Below are positions 63,904 through 64,000 of a stretch of 64,000 bases of DNA, piece by piece (position 1 is the first letter of the stretch; every line of letters begins with the position of its first letter). A model generated the notes under the pieces. That model saw nothing but the letters and a program-made list of their open reading frames with translations. It had not been told where the DNA came from and ran no database searches. Origin of the DNA: Pseudomonas argentinensis (lineage in GTDB: Bacteria; Pseudomonadota; Gammaproteobacteria; Pseudomonadales; Pseudomonadaceae); assembly GCF_001839655.2 (NCBI RefSeq), contig NZ_CP056087.1:3534001-3598000 (forward strand), given 5' to 3'. Both the position numbers and the translations under genes were made by a program.

Positions 63904-64000
63904 TCAGTTGCTCTGGCCCTGGGCGATGCATTCGCCGGCGCGCCACAGACGCCATTCGCCCGGCTGGTACAGCGACCATTGCTCGTTGTCGGTCAATGGC
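63904..64000 (-). CDS. C-terminal end of a gene cut by the right edge
   Basis: A minus-strand frame enters at the window edge and reads LTDNEQWSLYQPGEWRLWRA then GECIAQGQSN, stopping at TGA (63904-63906). The dense Trp content and normal codon use suggest a real protein end. It lies 30 bases before the DUF2937 start, likely the same transcript. No family is assigned. Confidence 0.5.
   Translation of the reverse strand, partial: PLTDNEQWSLYQPGEWRLWRAGECIAQGQSN

Overview
The window is high-GC chromosomal DNA of a Pseudomonas-type gammaproteobacterium. The evidence is gene content and order: ccmABCDEFGHI, cheYZAB-motCD-parCP-cheW, fliA-fleN-flhF-flhA, flhB-fliRQPONML, fliK, hptB-hsbR-hsbA and fliJIHGFE run almost without interruption on the minus strand. 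In P. aeruginosa these are split into separate loci. Here hptB-hsbR-hsbA sits between fliK and fliJ, as in the P. putida/fluorescens/stutzeri type of layout. I cannot fix the species.

Layout. 1-5.9 kb: a frameshifted metallo-hydrolase cut by the window edge, ihfB without its usual rpsA neighbour, a YheU-family gene, a hypothetical gene, an MFS transporter, an SDR enzyme and pcaR with a perfect palindromic operator. 5.9-13.2 kb: cytochrome c maturation operon ccmABCDEFGHI plus a small lipoprotein gene, most genes overlapping by ATGA. 13.3-15.2 kb (plus strand): a FliK-like gene and a free-standing FlhB C-terminal-domain gene. 15.3-29.6 kb: chemotaxis, stator and flagellar-placement genes. 29.8-30.3 kb: sodC (plus strand). 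30.4-45.9 kb: flagellar export apparatus, switch, MS ring and the HptB surface-signalling module. 46.2-64 kb: mixed housekeeping and accessory genes (comEA, a GH17 membrane enzyme, a frameshifted alpha/beta hydrolase next to mlaA, pirin, a DTW-domain protein, aer, a YncD/PqqU-type TonB receptor, an EamA transporter, cysK, a DUF748 protein, MoxR and VWA proteins, DUF2937).

How the genes work together. The central 30 kb encodes most of the machinery for one polar flagellum. FlhF and FleN set position and number, FlhAB/FliOPQR form the export gate, FliHIJ the ATPase, FliMNG the switch, FliF/FliE the base, FliK sets hook length, MotCD drives rotation, CheAWYZB handle signalling, and Aer is an energy-taxis receptor further along. 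Four sites matching the sigma-54 -24/-12 consensus with exact 10-bp GG-to-GC spacing lie ahead of fliE, fliK, fliL and flhA, which fits RpoN-dependent flagellar transcription. HptB-HsbR-HsbA links surface and c-di-GMP/Rsm signalling to FlgM/FliA in studied pseudomonads.

Most of the window is conserved core. No CRISPR, prophage, insertion sequence, tRNA or rRNA was recognised. The less ordinary parts are the FliK-like/FlhB-CC pair, the PcaR operator, a family of REPIN-like palindromes ending in GTAGGG...CCCTAC, the structured leader of the TonB receptor, the repeats in the CheA linker, and two single-base frameshifts that both fall in short C/G runs.
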